Source: Glebionis coronaria (lineage: Eukaryota > Streptophyta > Magnoliopsida > Asterales > Asteraceae). From it: DNA of 64,000 nt. The position numbers and the translations under genes were made by a program. Location: contig CM046880.1 in assembly GCA_025667525.1 (NCBI GenBank), forward strand, positions 595,609,895-595,673,894. Reading direction: 5' to 3'. Shown here one piece after another: positions 1 to 13,200 of this stretch (its first letter is position 1; every line of letters begins with the position of its first letter). Below the pieces are notes generated by a model. The model was not told the origin of the DNA. It saw only the letters and a list, made by a program, of their open reading frames with translations, and did not search any database.

Positions 1-1412
1 GAGGTTAGTTTTTCAGCTTTCTATGAATTTGATCATTTATGTGATAAGTGAATTGTTACGTTAATATATACGCAGTATTATTTATCCAATACTTAGGGCG
101 AGTAGTTATTGGTTGAGATTTTGATCATGAATGTGTCTGTTGCTGTTATGCTTAGAGCACTAGGTGTAAGGGGAGCTTTTTCCCCTATAACTCACAACCT
201 ATGACTTAACCCTCACTCCATCAATTAAGTTATAGGACACCCCGGGCCCACAGTTTTTAAAACAAAACAATCAAAAACAAAATAAATGCCTCGTAATCTT
301 GGTGCACAGCTTATAGCTCAAGAGTGAGGGTGGTGGTGGTTGGAGAAGGGAGGAGGGGGGATAGGGTCGCGCCATAGGGCTATAAGACGCCCTATGGCTC
401 CTGACACTTAGTGCTCTTATTGTTATTCATGATGTATGAATAAGTTTATAGTGATTTATGAAGTCTTTGAGGTTTGGTTATGTTACCGATAAGAGTTAGT
501 TTTGATTCATCATTGCTGGTTTGCGGTTAGGTATCACTGTTTTAGCTAAACTTTCCATCATTAATGTGTTGATTTATTGATTAGGTTCTAACTGATATGC
601 TAATGTCAATCTTATGTGGTTTAGTAGCATGAATAATAGTGATTTTTGTAGTCCTTATTGAACTCATACCTAGGCCTTTTGTACTGTTTCACTGATTCGG
701 GTTCGTTTTAATTTGTAATTGTCGTTAGAACTACGGATTGTTGTAAACATTACAAATATTGCAGGTTAGTGTTTAGGTTTAGGAGTTCGTTTTGCAAGCA
801 CGCTTCAGAAAAAAACAGTATTAGTCATGTCAAACTTGAGATCTCCTTCATAAGATTGCAAGTTGTAGACCTTTTTTTTCATCCATCTTTCAGATGGTCA
901 CTCTAGAATTCGGAGGTCCTATCTCAGTTCGTTCCTGACTAAGATTTCTATGTGTTTCTGTCTCCAATTTGCCTGTTTGTGATACTAATATATCTGCAGA
1001 CGTGCCATTATTTTTTTGAGCAGATTAACTTTGTCAAAATTAGTTTTATGGCTAATCTGGTATTTCGAGTTGAATTTGGGATATGTATGTGTAGCAGGAA
1101 TAGGAATGTTTACTTAACTTGTGTGATTTCACTATTCGGGAATCACTTCCAAGTTGCAGTAAGTACTAGAAATGATCATGTATGGGAGAAGGCTGGTCTC
1201 ACACATCTTAGGATAGATTGAATTTTTGAGTTTCAAAAGTTGGAAGTCACAACTTGTTATAGGTGGGCGATGTTTACGAGTTTTTGACTTGGCCCATTGT
1301 TGACAGTAGTGATAATTGATCAGGGAGTCGAGAGAGTTCGATTTACGAAATGGTTTGTGAGTAGATAAAGGATTACTTTAGGGTGATGCTCATGTCCTCG
1401 AGTCTTAGGGTC
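1..1412 (+). pseudogene. Relic of SUMO gene intron 1 (no exons)
   Basis: Positions about 600-1410 align almost base for base with intron 1 of the SUMO copy at 18.12-18.85 kb, including the stretch with the poly-T before a TTCATCCATCTT-like word and the following CTCTAGAATTCGGAGG. Positions 1320-1410 also match intron 1 of SUMO copy 2 near 20.50-20.59 kb. No SUMO exon is present; the homology stops where the minus-strand DUF1985 relic begins. The words near 555 resemble the minisatellite unit of the 16.5-18.1 kb intron. It is a truncated outlying member of the SUMO array. The open frame at 952-1221 lies inside this intron and is not coding. Confidence 0.75.
155..416. mobile_element. PIF/Harbinger-type MITE (Tourist-like), 262 bp
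   Basis: The left end reads GAGCACTAGGTGT and the right end is its inverted near-copy (GAGCACTAAGTGT on the minus strand). The element is flanked by the trinucleotide TTA at 152-154 and 417-419. A TTA duplication with terminal inverted repeats is the signature of PIF/Harbinger MITEs. It contains no coding sequence and sits inside the SUMO intron relic. Confidence 0.75.
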
Positions 1413-1414
1413 TT

Positions 1415-2575
1415 CTCCATGTTCAACAACTAATGAAATACCTTTATCAACACATGTATCATCTCCAATCAGTGTTTGAATAAATGGTAGGGTACCATCT
1501 GGTTTCACAGCTTGGATACAAGGGACAACGTCTCCCCTGAAGAATGAAACACTCCGTATAGACCATTCTTGCTTCTTCTCTTCATTCGTTGGAACTAGGT
1601 CAATGGTTGGAATGAAGCTTAGGGATGTAATAAATTATCTTTCATTAATTGACAACACATGTATAAATTAATGGAAATTTATGAATATGCAAGTTCAAAA
1701 TACCTGACCCTATAAGGAATCATAATAACTTTTTTCAAACGGTTTATATTTCGACCGAGCGAGAGCACGAGGAATAACATCAGGTTCTTTGGACCACCAT
1801 ATGTTGATGTATTTAAGTTTCCAAAATCCATATCTACATGTAAAAATTTTCGTTAATACAACACTTTAAACGTACCAAACTACATATTACCTTGAGAGCC
1901 CATACAAAACGCAGCTTATTTGTCTCGGGCTTCCGCCTTCTTTTTCTTATTATCAGTATTCCTTATAACAAAATTGACTGTCTTTTTATAGAAGTATCAC
2001 CACATGTACCCACGAAAAATTATTCCAAGCAACAAAATCTTCAACAAGATTCAATAGATGTTGAGGCATGTTCAAAAAATCTTCACGACCCATAAATAAT
2101 ATCTCTGCCGCAAACAAAAGACAATCCCTTACAGCATCGTCATCTTTTGATTCAGCCCACCGTTTTTCAACGGCTAAAGCTCCTTTGCTTTTACATTTTT
2201 GATTTTTTGGTTTTTCTTTTCGGGGAACACATGCTCAACCAAACTAGTACTGGCATTCTCTTCTAAAAATACATCCCACATCTAAAACCAGTGATTAAAC
2301 TAGACTCCTACCGACCATAGTGAAACTGATGATCACCAATCTTATAAATAATTAGGGGGCAATCCATACTTAACTTTTCCACATAAACTTGATGTTGCAA
2401 AACATAATGTAACAAATGATTATCATTTGAAGATTCGGGGAAATCAATCTAGCGGCCAAATACACTATTCCTAAACATTATATCTCTATTTTTATACTGC
2501 TTCAACTTACCTTTTATCTCTGACAAGAGCTTCAGTCTTGACCTGATACCGACTTTCGGATCCAACATCTGGATT
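1415..2575 (-). pseudogene. Decayed DUF1985 / PEARLI4 phospholipase-like gene relic
   Basis: Reading the minus strand gives several broken coding blocks in the order typical of the plant DUF1985 family. These include a block with FRNSVFGR and KIGDHQFHYGR (about 2300-2570), a block with CLLFAAEILFMGREDF and LNLVEDFVAWNNF (about 2030-2150), and a block ending PDVIPRALARSK (about 1755-1815). A last piece has PTIDLVPTNEE (about 1570-1610), followed by a 62-residue open stretch to about 1415. Stops and frame changes separate them, so it is not functional. This family is spread by Ulp1-bearing transposons in plants; no protease domain is visible here. The assignment rests on remembered family motifs. 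Confidence 0.5.
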
Positions 2576-3311
2576 TAATTTGAAACCCTATTCAAGTGAG
2601 CTTTGTTATGGAGTAATTCACGATGATTCACGGAATTCATGGTGTGGAATTGATTTTTGGGGCTATTGATAATGTTGATTTTTTTTAATTAATGATATGG
2701 ATTAAACTGTGTACTAGTCACATAACTTGGTTACGTGTCGAATAACAATGGTTGGGATAAAACTATCTAGAACTTTTTTTTTTATTTTTATCAAATTATT
2801 CATAAAAAATTTAAAGTCAAATTTGGTACAACTCGAATTAAAAATATTGAAGAAAGAATCTTTTTGTAAATTTGTTATTTTTAGATAATTATTTTCAAGT
2901 AAAAGTCGCATAAATAGGTACATACTCGGGTACAAGTTGAATGAGGATAAATTCTTTTGTAATTTTTTTTTAAACTTATTAAAAAGTACAAGTAATTTAA
3001 GTCGCAAAAAAAGATACACTTACACATTGTACTTTCAGGTGTATTTTTAGAGACAAAAAAGTACACCATAATGATTACCATTTTTGACACTTGGCACTTG
3101 TTGGGAAGTCGAATGAGTTGCATGAGTCTTAAGATCGCATGAGCTATATGACTAATTGAGTTTTTTTGAGGGTAATTCTTGAGGGTGGGTTTGAAAATTG
3201 GTTACTTGCTAAATAGCCTTTTACTGTATGGGAGTATTATTTTAATATATACAACGCTACCAGTCTACCACTACTAGTCTGATCTGTTTATTTGTTGTTT
3301 CAGATCTCGTG
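2576..3311. other. Intergenic, AT-rich; upstream region of the kinase-PP2 gene
   Basis: No gene is supported here. The sequence is AT-rich with homopolymer runs. Open frames on the minus strand (2714-3019, 2881-3123) are low-complexity and not coding. A possible acceptor (TTGTTTCAG) ends at 3303, so a 5' UTR intron may precede the start codon at 3312. Confidence 0.5.
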
Positions 3312-4253
3312 ATGATTAACATGATAATTTCACCTCATGACTTTGCTCACCTCAAAATCCCCCTTCGAAATATCCTAATAGCCACCAACTTCTTTTCTCG
3401 CAAGAATTTCATGGGAAAAGCTGATTTTGGGAATCATTACAAGGGACAGCTCTTGTGTTCCGGTGAGTTGATTAAAATCCATGCTCAGAGGTGGGATAAA
3501 GAATGGGATGAAAAAGAACAACACTTTTGGATGGAGATTTCAATGCTCTCCGGTCTGGAGCATAAAAATCTGGTCTCTCTTGTTGGGTTTTGTGATGAGA
3601 ATGATGAGAAAGTCATCATCGTCAAGCTTGAGACCAGGGGAAGTCTTGATAACTATCTAAGTGACCCGATGTTGTTAACATGGGTGCAAAGATTGGAGAT
3701 ATCTGTGGGTGTTGCAAATGCATTAAGTTATATCTATTATGACAAGCCACGCGACTTTAGCGTTATACATCAAAACATCGACAGTGAGACAATTGTATTA
3801 AATGATGAATTTGAACCCAAGTTATCTGAATTTAGACTTTCCATGAAGATTGAAGCATCTCAGAGGTGTCATTCATTCCATGTTGATAAAGTTTGGGATA
3901 AGAAGGGGTATACAGACCCGGCATATATAGAGACAAAAACCGTGAGCCACAAGTCAGATATGTACTCTTTTGGGGTAGTAATGTTTGAACTAATGTGTGG
4001 TAGGAAATCAATAAGTGAGCATCCACATAATAAGTATTTGGCTACACTGGCCATTTTTCATTATAAAAAAAAGATGCTAGATGAAGTAATTGATCCGGTT
4101 TTATGGAAACAAATGGATCCACAATCATTCAACATTTTCGCAGAAATAGCCCATGCCTGCTTAAGTGAAGAACGATCCCAACGCCCAGATATAGGTGAGG
4201 TTGTCACAAGACTTGAGGAAGCCTTGAAACTTCAAATGGAACGTCAAAATGCT
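3312..4253 (+). CDS. Exon 1: kinase domain 1 (pseudokinase)
   Basis: A receptor-like cytoplasmic kinase fold opening with FAHLKIPLRNILIATNFF, the unit header seen in all four kinase repeats. The ATP-anchoring lysine of the VAIK motif is Gln (about residue 59, in IHAQRW). The catalytic loop reads HQNID instead of HRDxK (about residue 153), and the DFG site reads EFR (about residue 173). The glycine loop is eroded to GKADFGNHY. The C-lobe is well preserved (SDMYSFGVVMFELMCG). The fold therefore looks maintained while catalysis is lost. The exon ends at a GTAAGA donor; the 51-nt linker exon 4354-4404 follows in frame. Confidence 0.85.
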
Positions 4254-7200
4254 GTAAGATGGTTTTCTAATTCATCCATTTTTTGTAATAACCTCTCTCT
4301 AATTATTGATTATATTAAATTAACACACGTAAAATTGTTTTACTTATTACAAGGAACATTCAATAGTTGCGGCCGTTGAAGTTACGTTATCCAATCACGA
4401 CAAGGTAATTATTTACGTAATTATTACGGAGTACTATTTTTGTAAGTCACTGGAATTTAAGAATAGTGACCTACATATATACACGCGTCATTTTTGAAAC
4501 ACTTGGTGATGACGTCTTGTTTGTACATATAGGGATCTTTGACCTCCATATCTACACACGTCGAGTCCAATGTCAGCAAAGATGCAAAGTCTTTCCTCAA
4601 AGATCTTTCTCACTTAAGACTCAGCTTTCAAGATATAGCATCAGCAACCAACAATTTTGCTGTTGCGAATATTATCGAAAAATTTAAGCTTGGAATGATT
4701 TTCAAAGGCCGACTCTTACATTCTGAACAATTCATCAATATTACTGTAAAGGTGTTCAGTTTAGAATATGTAAAATATGAGAGCAAAAGGTTTTGGACAG
4801 AAGTTTCGATGCTTTCCAGTCTCAAACATAAGAATCTAGCGTCTCTTGTTGGGTTTTATGAAAATGGGAACAATAAGATTATCATATACAAGAAGGAGGC
4901 CAACCGAAGTCTCAACGAATATCTGAGTGATCAGACCCTCACATGGATGCAAAGGTTGAAGATATGTATTGGTATTGCGAAAGCATTGAGCTACATCCAT
5001 TATGATGCTGGGCGAGATTTTAGTGTCATACATTGTAACATCAGGAGCTCGAATATTTTACTCGATGAGAAATGGGAACCCAAGTTATCTGGTTTTGAAC
5101 TTTCGTTGAAAAATACAGTAGCTCGGAGGCAGCATCTTCTTCTTACTCGTGATATTGTTAAGAATGTATACCTGGACCCAATATATAAAAAGACTGGCGG
5201 TGTGACCCACAAGTCAGATGTCTTTTCATTCGGTGTTGTATTATCGGAAGTCTTGCGTGGAAGGAGTGCAGTAGATGAAGATGAGTTGGGAGAGGGGTTA
5301 ATAAGTCAACCGGAGAAATCTCATTTGGATGATATGGTAGATCTGCATTTACGAAAACAGATGGACCCAGAATCATTCAGAATCTTCTCAGAGACAGCAT
5401 ATTACTGCTTACAAGAGGAACGGGCAAAGCGTCCATATATAGACCAGGTTGTCAAAAGACTTGATAAAGCGTTGGAACTTCAGTGGAAGCATGAAAATCC
5501 AGTAAGAAAATCAACTTTTTTATTATTTTTTTGCAATAACAACTGTTATATTATCAACTGATCATTTCCAGGAACTTCCAAGGAATGCAGTTGACGATAC
5601 ATCATCCAATCACTTGAAGGTAATTATTTTTTTGTTTTTTTAGTTTTAGTATAAGGTCATCCAAATTAATAAGCAAAAGAGTAGATTATTACACGAATGA
5701 TACATATGGTCAAGGCTTTTCACATTTGATCCCTGTTACAGAGAAATTAGACAAGACATTTCTGATGTATCATATTCATAACCTTGGGATTGGGAGTCAA
5801 ATGATAACGACCGTTTACAAGTTTGTTGAATATGTTGGCAGCTTTTATCCATAGTTAAATTTAACTCCCCCCTTCAATCTCTTTCCAGCCACCAACCACT
5901 TGCTGTATAGCACATAATCAACACCCAAAATCAGGATTTAAAACACCATCTGAGCCAACTACACCTTAGACCTGACACATTCACACTCACAAATCGTAAG
6001 TCATTTGTTAAGCCGTTAATGGTATACATTGTCTTGTAAGATTTCTTTCAGTTATAAAACCATTTTCTTCATAATTTCACTCCCATGTTTTACATTTATG
6101 CTGGTTAATGTTGCAGTGGAAGAACTTGGAACACTTGAAGATTGGACTTAATGATATAGAGTTGGCTACCGAGAATTTTGACGACAAATATTGCATTGGG
6201 GAAGGCGGATATGGTATGGTATACAAGGCACAACTCGAACATTTTGATAGCAGTATATCATCATCGATAGATGGGGAGAATAAATGTGATCTTCCCAAGA
6301 AACGAAGCACTGTGGCAATAAAACGAATCTTCAATACACAAGGAGAACAAGGGTTCATTGCAGAAATTGACACGCTGACTAGTTGTAAACACGATAATAT
6401 AATCTCTCTTCTTGGCTTTTGCGATGAAGGTCTTGATCACATGATCCTTGTCTATGAGCTTGCTTCTAAAGGAAGTCTGGAAGATTATATGGGAAATAGT
6501 GATAAACTGACTAATCTTACTTGGATGCAACGTTTGAATATATGTGTTGATATTGCACATGGCTTGAGTTACATTCACACCAACACAGATCAGCACAAAC
6601 AAAAGATAATTCACCGTGACATCAAGAGCGCGAATATTTTACTCGGCGACAATTGGGAGGCCAAGATTGCTGATTTTGGGCTCTCTAAATTCCACCCAGC
6701 AAATCAAGAGGCCAGCACTATCAATACCAATATGATTGCAGGTACAAATACGTACTTGGATCCAGAATATGTGAAGTATGGAAGATTAAATAAAAAATCA
6801 GACATTTACTCTTTTGGAGTAGTGTTACTTGAGATCTTGACCGGGAGTTTGGCGTATGATCCTGTATACACGAAAGTGAATGAGAAGGGAATTGCACCCA
6901 TTGCACGGGATCATTTTGAAAAGGGGACACTAATGGAAATTGTTGATCACAAGATAAAGGAAGAAACTGATGACCGTGTCTTTTCTCTAAGTAAAGGATC
7001 CTATGAAGAGTCTTTAGACATATTCTCAGAAATTGCATTTCGATGCGTGGCAGAAACTCAAGCGCAGCGTCCAACAATAGAAGTTGTCATCAACGAACTT
7101 CAAAAAGCGTTATACTGCCAGGTAAGTCGATGCTTTCAAGATATATTTTTTAGTAAATACCAAAAATATCATATCGGATCCTTATTATTTTCAAGATATA

Positions 7201-10200
7201 TGCTTTCAAGATATATTTTCAAGATATACTACAAATAGGATCCTTATTATTCTTATTTTTATCATATCGGCGTTACCTTTGTTTGAACTAGTAACACAAA
7301 TGATCTCTAGTTTTGATGTCCATTAAATTACTATATTAGATCCAAGCAACTGAGCAAGTACAAATTTACATGAGCGTAAAAATTAACTTCATGTAATTCC
7401 CTTTTCCTCAATCCCATAAGCATATTCTCCACACCTTGCCAAATTGAGGGGCTCTAAAATGCATTTTGGCTTCTTTTTTTTTTTACTTATCAAAGCGACT
7501 GTTGATTGATAGGAGAACCACAAGGACAACCTCAAACTGTCACTTGAAGACATAAAGTTGGCGACGAAAAGCTTCAGTCAAGACAATATCATTGGACATG
7601 GAGAGTTTGGTAATGTATACAAAGGTCATACACATGGACATAACATCATTGCTGCAAAACGGTTGGATAGGAAGTCTGCTGAAGAAGATGCTAAATTCAT
7701 GACAGAGATTAAAATTCTTATGGAGTATAAACATGAAAATGTCATTGGTCTTTTAGGCTACTGTGATGAAGAGGATGAAATGGTTATTGTTTATGAGTAT
7801 GCATCCAGAGGAAGTCTTGATAGGTACTTGAGCGATGATAGTCTTACGTGGGTGATGCGGCTCAAAATATGCATTGATATTGCAATCGGCCTGGAATTCC
7901 TTCATGGAACTGTTTCAAGTCCAGAAATGGTGATGCATAGGGACATGAGCAGTTGCAACATTCTACTGTTTGATGATTGGAAAGCAAAAATTACTGATTT
8001 TGGTCTTTCCTTGGTATGTCCGGTGAATCAGGATGTAGTCATTGACAATGTTACAGGCACAATCGGCTATCGTGACCCAGTATACTCAAAAACAGGCTTC
8101 TTAACTAAAGAGTCTGATATATTCTCATTGGGTGCAATCTTATTTGATATATTGTGTGGGAAACTATCTTCTGAAAAACTAGATGATGAGTATCTTTATT
8201 TACCTTTTTTGGCTAAACAACGCTATCATGTTGGAAAACTTGATGAGTTAATGTTTGAGGGTATAAAAGAACAAATTGTGCCACAGTCATATGTTTCATT
8301 TACAAGGATTGCCCTTCAATGCTTACACCACAGGAGAGAAAAACGGCCAACGGCAGGTGAAGTGATAATTCAACTAATGGATGCATTGAAAATCCAAGTA
8401 AGTTTTTACAATTATTTCATATTTGGCTACAATACGTTTCATATACGCATCGAAAGTATATTACGTATAGATTCATGTGCATCAGGAAATAGATAAACAA
8501 GATGTCCAGTTCTACTAAGTACTGCTAAAGTAATAAAAATTCTGAAATATAATCTGTCGTTAAAAGACATTTCTTATTTCATCATTAAAAAAGAAAGATG
8601 TCAATATGAAAAAGACAGGTTTCTTTGTGTTGTCCTTGTTTAATATAAGGACTTACTAGTTTCTTTAACTGTGAACATGTAATTGTATGAATTATGAGCT
8701 TATTGATTGTTTAATTAATGTACAGGAGGACCATGAGCTATGGGAGCCGAAATTGCCTAAAGACTATAAAGAAATAATCCAGATGTCAAAGTGCCCTGAA
8801 ATTTATTCTGCCATAATGAAAGAGGAACTTTACAATGCATTCGCAAAAGGAATCCTCCTTAAGCAGGACAAAGTGGTAATCAGTTGATTCTCAAATCTCA
8901 GTTATGTTATTTTGTGAATCGTATGTTTTATAGATCCTTTAGTTTATTATGAATAATTCAAAAGCACACACGCATTCACGCATAATAAAAATTGAGTGCG
9001 ACTTATATTTCATTTTATGTAACAGTTGTTGTCATTCGATGGTAACGGAGAAAGAAATAAAATGGTATCAGCGGCAATGTTTTCTTACCATAACAGTTGT
9101 CCACATGAGTGGAAGTCTCTTCAAGAATCAAGGTTATTCTCTTTACCTCTCTTAATTTATTAAAAGTGATAAGAGTACATATGCATTGCATTTAGATGTA
9201 CGTATTTCCTTTTCTTTGAAAAAATATTGTTACTTTACTACCCGTCTATGCATGACAAGCTGTTTACCATAGCATATAAATAGTTTACAGCCTACCTATT
9301 TATTTTGAACTTGCAATGTGTTGTGTATTATTTAATACTCCCTCCGTCGTAGATTAATAGTCCATTTTTCCTTTTTGGGATGTCCCAATTTAATTGTCCA
9401 CTACTAAAAATAAATAGGGAAGTTTGATCAGGTTTTTGTAATATTGCTTTTCTTTGAAAAAACTATAAAGAAGTCTTTAAATAGTTAGCTAATGGTAAAA
9501 ATATCATTTTGTTAAAAAGTAAGAGAGAGAAAGCAATAATAAATGAACTTTTCTTTAACCTTATGTTTTCTAACGGGAGAAAATAATTTTGGGACGAAGA
9601 AAATATATTTTTTTTTCCAACAAAGGTACTTTTTCGCTCGTCAAAAGGTCTGTAGGTTAAGGATTTGACAAATTCTAAAATATTAATATAAAAATTTATC
9701 TTATTTTCTTGAACTCGATGTCTTGGTCCTTCTGATGAGCGAGAGACTTAGGCTACCCACACCACGTTCGATCATCATTTTTCGTGCAATCTCAGCTATC
9801 TCTCCAACGACCTACATGTGATTTGTTTCCACATCAATGCGACCAAATTCTTTTTTTTATATAAAATTAAAACTCATTCATAAAATAAAAACCATTACAT
9901 AATTTAAAACATTACCTAGATAATAAAAAACATTATAAAATTGCTAATGTGTTCTCGGAAATCATATATCCACAAAAATTTCCGACCTCCACAACTCATA
10001 CTCAGCTTGTTCTTGCTTCCCACTCTTTATCAGCTCTTGCTTCTTCGAAGGTTTCTTGTAACGCCTTCTCATCAAAAAGTAGTTGACGTTAAGATGAAAT
10101 TCTTCAACTATGTCATGTTCATGGAATGAATCATTTGCTTGAGTTGGTTGAGTTGATGAACCACCCACATAGGTTTCTGAGCCGTAGTAGGGATTAGTTT

Positions 10201-13200
10201 AAAATTTTGGGGGGTCGATTCTAGTGGTTTCTCGGGTGTTGACGGATTGCTTCGAGTAGCTTTTCGTTTGTATTCCCGGGATTGCTTTCTTGAGCGTTTT
10301 TTCGAGACATTTTTTAGATGAAAGGATGGCAATGGATATGTTGTGTGTGAAAATGAAAAGATGATAATAGGTATTTATAGGAGAAACTTTTAAAACTAGC
10401 CGTTGGAATAGTTTTGAAAACTAGCCGTTGGAATAGCTTTTAAAAATTGTAATACTTAATTTAAAATTACAATGTGAAAATAGAGAAATGCAATACGAAA
10501 TTTAAAAATACAACACAATCGTTCTAATCGTATTTTTCATGAAGCAAACAAATTTAGTTTTTATTTGTCGTTCTATTTTAGCTTCCTTTCGAAACAAAGC
10601 GTTATGCATCTCGTAATCTTTTTTAGATTCTTCTTTCAAAAAGTGTCGATTAAAGCACGGCTCTCTTCTGGAATATTATTGCATTCCTCGTAGGCACTCT
10701 TCAGATCATCTTTAGCTATGAAAGCGTTTCAAATGTCGTGGCTAACTCCGTCATCGCTTTCTAACGAACGTTATCTTCGTAGTTTTTTTAACTAAAGTTG
10801 TGATTTCGTTGATAGTATAGTATGTGGAAGTGAACAAGCCATATCCGTTTTTTTCAATGAAATTATCTTTTTAAAAAAAAATAGTTAAATGAGTTGGGGT
10901 ATTTGTAAGGGTAACGTGTTTAAATTTTTTATTAAAAAAGTTTTTTTTTAATTTAATTTGATAACGGCACACAAATTTTTCCCACAAATCAGTCGAGTAT
11001 ATGATTCATATGTGTCGAGTCGACCGAGTATGGAGGTTGGCGCATCGGCGCGGCCGACTCTCCAAATCAGTCGACCGAGTGGGAAAATCCCTAAGTGCGA
11101 CCAGCCTTATAAATCCCCTATATTGATCAGAGGCTATATGTTACCTTTGTTGTCAAACCTGTTTAATACTAAATAAACCCGAGTGCAACAACATCAATTT
11201 TTTTGTCGCTGAGGGCCTGTTTCTTTTCTACTTATCGGACTTTCTTTTCTACTTATCGGACTGGTTGCTAAGGAAATGTCGGCCCGGGGTACATATATGT
11301 ACGTTTCTTTTCTCATTTGAATATGTATGAGGCTCTTGTTCTGAAGGCCTTCTAAAACCTCTCTACTAGACCATTTGTTCTTCTTTCTTTTTAACTTCAA
11401 CAAATAAATTATGCAAATTACTCCATATCTTTAAAAGATGCTTCTAGTGCTACTATCATTTTCAGCCTACAGTTGCAACCATGTCACCGGAGGTTGTCGT
11501 GTCTACAGTCACCATCTATCTACTATGTCACGGGTTACGAATGCGGGTTGCGGGATTGAATCTTATGTTGGATGATTCATTGTTTAATTTTGGTCGTTGA
11601 TTCTTGCTTACTTACGTGTTATTGGTCAATTTGTATTCAAAATCAAAGTTTATCAAATGAAGATGTTTATCCAGATGACAAAAAGAAACAAGACTTTTGT
11701 ACATAGTTCTTGCTCCAAATATCTTTCCTTGTCAAAAGGGACACTATATCCATATGGCACTTAATCTTTAAAAAAAAAGAAACTCCTACATGAAGATGGT
11801 AGATATCTAAAAAGGTAGTGTTTTCTCGACTAATTACAATAGTCACATATATGGTATATAGGTATTGTTAGGTTTTTCTTTTCAACAGCTGATAGAGCTA
11901 TTCCCCTATCTTGGGTCCGCTGTTCTAGTGACTGATTTTTGCTAGCATCTTGGTAGTCTATTTTATATAGCTTGAATATCTGTAATATGTGCAGGTTTGA
12001 GACAGTAGTGGAGATGTTTGATATTTCCAAATTGAACATCGAAATAAAGACGAACGCTAAACTTTTGTCTCCAAATGTTGTTTATGGAGTCTATTTAGTC
12101 TTTAAACTTAGTGATTCAAGACAATTCTCAAGTAAACCCAAGTATGTTAACCTTAAGTATAGAAAAGGACTCGAAAGTCTACATGCATATTTCGCGACAT
12201 GGAGACACAAGGAGTGGATGATAATTGAGTTGCACCAATTCCTCAATCAGAATGAAGATATCGTCTTTGATTTTCTACTTGAGAGCTTTTCATCATACTA
12301 TTGTGGAGATTGTGCAGTTTATGTCGAAGGCGTTGAATTTCGAGCCATTGACGAAGTAAGTTTGCAATTATATCTCGTGGTTCCATTCTAGACTCTTCTG
12401 TTTACATTATAGAAAGAGGTTGGACGCATGCCAAAAAATTAAACTAAAACCTTGTTCTATATTGTATACATGGTTTGCATACAGGTGAAACATGAAGAAA
12501 TCGGAAAATTGAAGGAAGTCCAACAAGTGATGAAAGCAAACTTCAATGTGGATCAGGTGCAACAATTACCAATTAACTTTGAAGAAATATTCAAGATAGG
12601 CAGAAACTATGACGAGTTGTTCTGGTTTGGCGAAGTGGACGAAAAGAAGCTTCTTGTGCTTTCGGCAAAGGCGGCTTTATACAAATTCTCTAATGTGGAT
12701 CTTTTTACTTCAAAACCATCAGCACAGTCCAGGTTTACTTTTTATATTGTAGCTATATTTGTTACAGTTTCCTTTAACTAGGGGCGGAACTTCTTATCAC
12801 TACATGAAACACGACCCGAGACCGATTCGGAAATAAACGAGTTCGACTTGCGTGTAAACAAGTTTTGGGCCATGTTCAGGTTGGGTGGGATAAACGGGTG
12901 ACTTGACAACACATTTAACATCTTTAACATGTGTAATTCGCTAATATGCCAACCTAGTCAGATATGCGATTGAATAATCCTCCTCAGAAAATTTATTTGA
13001 AGAAGTTACAAGTCTGACCCAAGTATTTAAGCAGGTCGTGTTCGGGTTGGGGTATCCTACCCACCAACCTGAACCTCACACGTATTATCAGCCCCACCTT
13101 TGACCACGAAACTTGTAATAAGAATTTATAAGCTGAATAGTACTTTGATATTGTTTAGTTTAACTTGTTTTTATATTGTTATATTAAGAGTTAAAACTAT

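Noticed and set aside
952..1221. 89-codon open frame
   Set aside because: It lies within SUMO intron homology and has no family resemblance.
3312..8497. Four separate single-kinase genes
   Set aside because: Domains 2 and 4 have no proper ATG of their own (frames open with TTG), acceptor sites precede each unit, and all joins are in phase 0, so one spliced gene is simpler.
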